A stretch of DNA of 64,000 bases, from assembly GCF_947501415.1 (NCBI RefSeq), contig NZ_CANMVL010000005.1, positions 1 through 64,000 of the forward strand, read 5' to 3'. A program made the position numbers and the translations under genes. The first letter of the stretch is position 1. The number at the start of each line of letters is the position of its first letter. This document shows positions 60,026-64,000 of this stretch, piece after piece. The notes below the pieces were generated by a model, which was not told the DNA's origin, made no database searches, and was given only the letters and a program-made list of their open reading frames with translations. Source of the DNA: an uncultured Halomonas sp. (GTDB lineage Bacteria > Pseudomonadota > Gammaproteobacteria > Pseudomonadales > Halomonadaceae).

Positions 60026-60379
60026 ATGACCCTGACCCGTGACCAGATCCTCGGCGCTGCCGACCTCAAGACCGAGCGCGTCGACGTTCCCGAGTGGGGC
60101 GGCGAGGTGATCGTCTCCGAGATGTTCGGCACCGCCCGTGAGGAGTACGAGCGCATCATCTTCGACCGCAACGGCAAGCTGGTATCAGACAAGAGCCTGC
60201 GGGCCTGCCTGGTGGCCGCCAGCGTGGTGGACGAGGAGGGCGCCCTGCTGTTCAGCAAGGCCGACGTTGACGCCCTGGGGCGCAAGTCCAGCCAGGCGCT
60301 GCACCGAGTGTATGACGCCGCGCTGCGACTCAACGGCATGGCGCCAGACGCCACCAAGGGTGCGGCAAAAAACTCCTGA
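60026..60379 (+). CDS. Tail assembly chaperone, unshifted form (G-like)
   Basis: 117 residues read in the zero frame: LKTERVDVPEWGGEVIVSEM then REEYERIIFDRNGK. It is the lambda gpG counterpart, coating the tape measure during tail assembly. Its last codons contain the slippery sequence at 60367-60373, three codons before the stop. Confidence 0.82.
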   Translation: MTLTRDQILGAADLKTERVDVPEWGGEVIVSEMFGTAREEYERIIFDRNGKLVSDKSLRACLVAASVVDEEGALLFSKADVDALGRKSSQALHRVYDAALRLNGMAPDATKGAAKNS

Positions 60380-60621
60380 CCCAGCCGGGCCAGCGGCGGC
60401 TGCAATACATCTGGCTGGCCCGTGACCTGGGAATGCACCTGCGCGAAATGCTCGCCACTCTCACCGCCGCCGAGATCACCGAGCAACTGGCCGCCTCCGC
60501 GCTGAAAGACAGCAAGTGGCGCGAGGAGCTGGCCGAAGAGATCGAGCAAGATCGCATCGCCCAACTGCCGCCCGCCGAGCGCGTCAAGATCCAGAAGGCC
60601 GTGCTACGCGGCAGAGCATAG
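60026..60621 (+). CDS. Tail assembly chaperone, -1 frameshift form (GT-like)
   Basis: Joining 60026-60373 with 60373-60621 after a -1 shift gives 198 residues. The added part KKLLTQPGQRRLQYIWLARD, then LGMHLREMLATLTAAEITEQ, is a DUF4035-type T domain. The -1 frame is open from upstream of the slip to 60621, with no good independent start, and ends 8 bp before the tape measure, as in lambda G/GT. Confidence 0.8.
60367..60373 (+). other. Programmed -1 ribosomal frameshift site
   Basis: A AAA AAC in the zero frame, the canonical X XXY YYZ heptamer, seven bases before the zero-frame stop (60377-60379). After slipping both tRNAs read AAA. Confidence 0.85.
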
Positions 60622-60629
60622 GAGCCACC

Positions 60630-62978
60630 ATGGCGGACCAAAGCCGGTTAGAAATCGTCGTCGACAGTCGTGGCGCCGAGCGCAATGTACGCCGTGTGCG
60701 TGACGAGCTGGAAGGCGTCGAGCGGTCATCTCGCTCGGCCATTCGCGGCACCGAGGGTATTTCCTCGGCCTTGTCGGATGCCGACCGGGCTGCTGGTCGC
60801 TATGTCGACTCAGCCGGCAAGATGCGTGAAGCCAATGGCCGCTTCGTGGCCGGCGCGCAGTCGTTTTCCGGCGCAACCAGCGGCATCTCAAGCAGCGCGC
60901 AATCTGCTGCGGCAGACCTGGCACGGCTGCGAACGGTTGCGGTCGCCGTGGGTGGCGCACTGGCCGCCATCGGTGTCACCACCGGTGTCTCCTCGGCCAT
61001 TCGCGAGATCGCCGACTTCCAGACCGCCATCAACGGCCTGTCTGCTGTGTCGGGCGCCACGGGCGATAGCCTGGCCGCACTGGAACAGCAGGCGCGCACA
61101 CTGGGTGCCACCTCGCAATTCAGCGCACAACAGGCCGCCGAGGGGCAGCGATTCCTCGCCCAGGCTGGCCTCGATGTGAACGAGATCCTGAGCGCCACGC
61201 CTGGCATTCTCCAGCTCGCCACCGCTGCACAGCTAGACCTGGCCACCGCCGCCGACATTGCTTCCAACGTGCTGGGCGGCATGGGGTTGGAGGTCAGCCA
61301 GCTCGGGCGCGTCAATGATGTGCTGGCGGCAACCGCCTCGCGCTCCAATACCAGCATCGAGCAGCTTGGCGATGCGCTCTCCTACGCGGCGCCATTCGCT
61401 CGTGCGGCAAATGTCAGCCTGGAAGAAGCCGCCGCCGCCATCGGTGTCATGTCCGACGCCGGCATTCAGGGTAGTCGTGCCGGTACCGGCCTGCTCGGCG
61501 TTATCCGCCAGCTCTCCAACGTTACCCCGGCTGCCGAGAAGGCGCTCAACGCCGCTGGCCTCTCCATCGAAGACGTCAACATCGAGGCTCGCGGCCTTCA
61601 GCCGGTGCTGAAGGCGCTGCGTGGTGCCAACCTGTCGTCTGCCGACGCCATCAAGATATTCGGCTCCGAGGCGGGTGCCGCTGCGCAGGTGCTGGTGAGC
61701 GACTACACCGGGGCGATCACCGGGGCCGAGGGCGAATCACAGCGCATGGCCGACACCCTCAACCAGGGGCTGGGGCCGGCCTTCAAGTCGCTCGGCTCGG
61801 CCATTTCCGAGGCCACCCTGCAAATGGGTGATAGCGGCCTGGCCGGTGCGCTGGAGTCCGCCGTTCGCGGTGCCACTGGCGTCATCAGCGTGTGGAATGG
61901 CATGGGGCGCGAGTTCCAGACCGCCAATGGCGTGACCGACGAATACATGCAGACGGTGGAGGCGACAGCCACGGCGGTCGAGATTGCCGCCGCGCTGATT
62001 GGCGGGCGCCTGGTGGCAGCGCTGGGCACTGCTACTGCTGGCATGGTCACCGCCACCGGGGCAGCGACGGCGCTCAAGGCGGCCGTGGGCGGGTGGCCGG
62101 GCATCCTGCTGGCGGCAGGCGCCGGAATCTACACCTTCCGCGAGGAGCTTGGGTTGGTGCCAGGCCCGGCCAAGAGCGTGGCCGAGAACGTCGACGAGAT
62201 CACCTCAAGTCTTGAGGGGCTGAGCGAGGCGATGCTCGACACCCAAGTGGCCGCCTTCGGCGCGGAGCTGGTGCAGATAGGCCTCCAGGCTGATCGCCTC
62301 GCCACCCGTATCGAGTCGCTGAAAAAGACTGCCAGCAGCCCGCACAGCTATGGCCAGGGCCAGCAGGGTGATATCAGTGAGGGCATCGTCAGGGCCGAGG
62401 CGCAGCAGCAAGAGCTGAGCAACCGCGCCCAAGCAATTACCGAGGCCATGGACGAGCTGCGCGGCCTCAAGGAGGGGTTGGGCGAAACCGGCGAGGCGGG
62501 CGACCGGGCGGGCAATGCCCTCGACCGCCTCGGCACCACCGCCGACTCCCTCGTGGCCAAGTTCCAGCCGATGCTGACGAGCGATGTGCAGGGAATCCTC
62601 GATAAAGCGGGGCCTGGCGCCACCATCGACGGCCAGGGGCAGATCCGCGACGCCTGGGGCAACTTCATCCCGACGCTACAGCGTCAGCTTGAGGCCCAAG
62701 TCAAGGACCAGCTCACCGCCCACACTGCCGAGCAGAATATGACGGCAGGGCTTGAGGCGCTGGGCGAGAAGATCGCCGGCAGTGTTGAGTCTGCTGTTAC
62801 CAAGCTGGTGCCGACCGGCGAGCAAGAGGGTGTTCCAGATAGAGCTGGGGCGCCGAGAGTGGCCAACATTCGGCTATCACTGGCCACCGAGGCGGGCGAG
62901 CAGGCTGCCGAGGGCGAGGTCAGCGAGTCGCTGGTTGCGCTACTGGAGCAGGCGGCCGCTGGGGCAAGCGCCCGCTAA
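60630..62978 (+). CDS. Tape measure protein
   Basis: 782 residues: N-terminal coiled region (RRVRDELEGVERSSRSAIRG), a TP901-type core (LEQQARTLGATSQFSAQQAA, GMGLEVSQLGRVNDVLAATA, GVMSDAGIQGSRAGTGLLG), hydrophobic segments around 455-530, and a coiled C-terminal part. Length sets the tail length: at about 1.5 A per residue, roughly 115-120 nm. TAGGAG precedes the ATG. Confidence 0.92.
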   Translation: MADQSRLEIVVDSRGAERNVRRVRDELEGVERSSRSAIRGTEGISSALSDADRAAGRYVDSAGKMREANGRFVAGAQSFSGATSGISSSAQSAAADLARLRTVAVAVGGALAAIGVTTGVSSAIREIADFQTAINGLSAVSGATGDSLAALEQQARTLGATSQFSAQQAAEGQRFLAQAGLDVNEILSATPGILQLATAAQLDLATAADIASNVLGGMGLEVSQLGRVNDVLAATASRSNTSIEQLGDALSYAAPFARAANVSLEEAAAAIGVMSDAGIQGSRAGTGLLGVIRQLSNVTPAAEKALNAAGLSIEDVNIEARGLQPVLKALRGANLSSADAIKIFGSEAGAAAQVLVSDYTGAITGAEGESQRMADTLNQGLGPAFKSLGSAISEATLQMGDSGLAGALESAVRGATGVISVWNGMGREFQTANGVTDEYMQTVEATATAVEIAAALIGGRLVAALGTATAGMVTATGAATALKAAVGGWPGILLAAGAGIYTFREELGLVPGPAKSVAENVDEITSSLEGLSEAMLDTQVAAFGAELVQIGLQADRLATRIESLKKTASSPHSYGQGQQGDISEGIVRAEAQQQELSNRAQAITEAMDELRGLKEGLGETGEAGDRAGNALDRLGTTADSLVAKFQPMLTSDVQGILDKAGPGATIDGQGQIRDAWGNFIPTLQRQLEAQVKDQLTAHTAEQNMTAGLEALGEKIAGSVESAVTKLVPTGEQEGVPDRAGAPRVANIRLSLATEAGEQAAEGEVSESLVALLEQAAAGASAR

Positions 62979-63274
62979 CGACTGGCCTCGGCGCTGCACT
63001 CTGCCTGCATCAGCGAGACGATGCTGGACAGGTTGGCGGGCATGGGACTGTAGATCAGGCGCACTCCTTCATAGAAGGCCGCCTTCGCGGGCGCGTCGCC
63101 AATGCCGGCGCCCACCTCAAGCACGCGCCTCTCGCTGACCCCGTCGGCGTGAAGGTCGGCAATCATCAGCGCAAGGTCGGTGAAAGCCTCGCGATCCTGT
63201 GCGGTAAAGCAGTCCGCCGACGCCACTGCCGGCACCAGGGCCATCGCTGCCACCCATGCCACCCATCGTTTCAT
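62975..63274 (-). CDS. Secreted 99-aa protein encoded against the tail operon
   Basis: Signal peptide (WVAWVAAMALVPAVASA, cleavage near residue 20) and a 79-residue helical domain with two cysteines (DCFTAQD, QAECSAE), which may form a disulfide in the periplasm. It is the only minus-strand gene of the late region and overlaps the tape-measure stop by 4 bp. It has the look of a moron expressed independently, possibly in the lysogen. Confidence 0.7.
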   Translation of the reverse strand: MKRWVAWVAAMALVPAVASADCFTAQDREAFTDLALMIADLHADGVSERRVLEVGAGIGDAPAKAAFYEGVRLIYSPMPANLSSIVSLMQAECSAEASR

Positions 63275-63305
63275 TGTTGCCTCCTGTTTTCGACGAGCCT
63301 AGCAC

Positions 63306-63536
63306 ATGAACCCAAGACAGCTAATTGCCCGCGCCCGCTCGCGGGTCGAGGCAAGCCCCGAAGAGCGCCTGCGCCGCTTGCAGATATGCGAGCAGTGCCC
63401 GCATGCCATCGTCACCCGCATCGCCGGGCGTGATGTCGCCAGGTGCGGCTCGTGCGGCTGCCCGCTGGCCTCGCGCACTCGATTCAAGCGCATCCCCGGT
63501 TACGGTGAGGTGCACTGCCCCGAGGGCAAGTGGTGA
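63306..63536 (+). CDS. Zinc-ribbon protein of the tail region
   Basis: 76 residues with four cysteine pairs or singles: ICEQCPHA, CGSCGCP and VHCPEG, arranged as a zinc ribbon. Small proteins of this kind (DUF6171-like) follow the tape measure in several siphophages. Role unknown. Confidence 0.72.
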   Translation: MNPRQLIARARSRVEASPEERLRRLQICEQCPHAIVTRIAGRDVARCGSCGCPLASRTRFKRIPGYGEVHCPEGKW

Positions 63537-63593
63537 CCAAATCCCCCTGGTGTTGCGCTATCCTGATCGGCCACAACCTACAAGGAGGTCAGG

Positions 63594-64000
63594 ATGAGGG
63601 GAATCATATTGCTGGCGCTGCTGTGCCTGGTGCCGCTGGCTGCTGAAGCTCAGATGAAGTGCCCCGATGGCTCCTATCGGCATAGCTGTCCCGGTGGAGG
63701 AGGGCAGGGGGTGAGTGGCAATCTCTCCACCTATGAGGGCCCTTCGCCGCAGGCCCTTCCGCCGCTGCGCTTCAACACCCGGGGCAGTCAGGACTCACGC
63801 CGCTACCGGAGTGCCGGGGAGGCGACGCGCAGCAGCCAGTCGCTGGATGGGCCGCGCTCCACTCATCAGCGGGCACGAGCGGCGGGGCTCTCGCGCAACG
63901 AGCTGGTGCGTGCGCGCAATCGCGGCCAACTGCTGGTGGGCATGAGCCGCAGGGACGTGGATCACATCATGGGCTCGCCGGACGATGTGAACACCTACGT
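63594..64000 (+). CDS. Secreted protein with SmpA/BamE-like C-terminal motif, cut by window edge
   Basis: The frame starts at 63594 (CAAGGAGG upstream) with a signal peptide (IILLALLCLVPLAAEA), then a Cys-containing segment (MKCPDGSYRHSC), a Ser/Arg-rich linker, and at the edge GQLLVGMSRRDVDHIMGSP, a pattern like the GMTxxxVxxxLGxP turn of SmpA/OmlA lipoproteins. It is open to the last base, so the 3' end is missing. An envelope-directed accessory gene is likely. Confidence 0.65.
   Translation, partial: MRGIILLALLCLVPLAAEAQMKCPDGSYRHSCPGGGGQGVSGNLSTYEGPSPQALPPLRFNTRGSQDSRRYRSAGEATRSSQSLDGPRSTHQRARAAGLSRNELVRARNRGQLLVGMSRRDVDHIMGSPDDVNTY

Overview
The window comes from a GC-rich gammaproteobacterium, most likely a halophile of the Halomonas group. 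This is an inference from protein character and gene order: Mn-type sodA beside nrdHIEF, an algU-mucA-mucB-mucD block, and a TonB2-type energiser. No rRNA or marker tree is available here. Roughly the left 28.9 kb is chromosome and the remaining 35 kb is the left and central part of an integrated siphovirus-type (lambda-like) prophage. Its right end lies outside the window.

Chromosome, 1-28.96 kb. The 3' end of etfA is followed by a degenerate second copy of its own tail, then sodA. Next comes the class Ib ribonucleotide reductase operon nrdHIEF behind two NrdR boxes spaced 32 bp. A hydroxamate-siderophore uptake locus follows on the minus strand: fhuF and an AraC regulator, an outer-membrane receptor, then fhuC, fhuD and fhuB. 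Divergent from fhuF is a six-gene TonB2/TtpC energy-transduction operon (DUF3450, ttpC, exbB, exbD, tonB, TPR). The 120-bp divergent region holds two Fur boxes, and further Fur boxes precede the receptor gene and an unknown gene at 5.3 kb. Mn-SOD, Mn-compatible ribonucleotide reductase, siderophore import and TonB power form one iron-limitation island. Housekeeping genes follow: dinG, a DEAD-box helicase, a small basic protein, xthA, aroG, and the envelope-stress operon algU-mucA-mucB plus mucD. At 28.89 kb lepA begins but stops after 24 codons, because the prophage has entered at the codon before the P-loop glycine.

Prophage left arm, 29.1-39.1 kb. An integrase points inward from attL. Opposite it runs a long leftward early operon of many tiny overlapping genes, with recT and a YqaJ exonuclease, ssb, DUF2303, dUTPase and an AlpA-type excisionase candidate. 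Its promoter (PL, 39.06-39.09 kb) is followed by a boxA element and a structured leader, suggesting antitermination.

Immunity region, 39.06-42.55 kb. A LexA/CI-type self-cleaving repressor is followed on the same strand by a SHOCT-domain membrane protein, the remnant of a second S24 repressor, and a two-gene module (299-aa soluble protein plus 151-aa four-helix membrane protein). That module matches lambda rexA-rexB in position, order, length and topology. Operators of consensus TTAGC-N5-GCTAA sit at PL (two), at PR (three), and one perfect copy lies exactly at the rexA-like/rexB-like junction. PL and PR place the operator identically relative to their -35 boxes.

Right arm, 42.5-64 kb. Cro-like protein, a Rha-type regulator, an O-like initiator with iterons inside its gene, a DnaC-like loader, NinB, an HNH-type protein and a RusA-like resolvase lead to a putative late promoter followed by a terminator (a Q-like arrangement). 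Then come lysis genes (M15 endolysin, coiled-coil/TM protein, 3TM holin), a KilA-N protein, terminase, DUF4055 portal, MuF protein, scaffold, HK97-type capsid, neck proteins, tail tube, a programmed -1 frameshift chaperone pair (A AAA AAC slippery site), the tape measure, and a few accessory genes up to the window edge.
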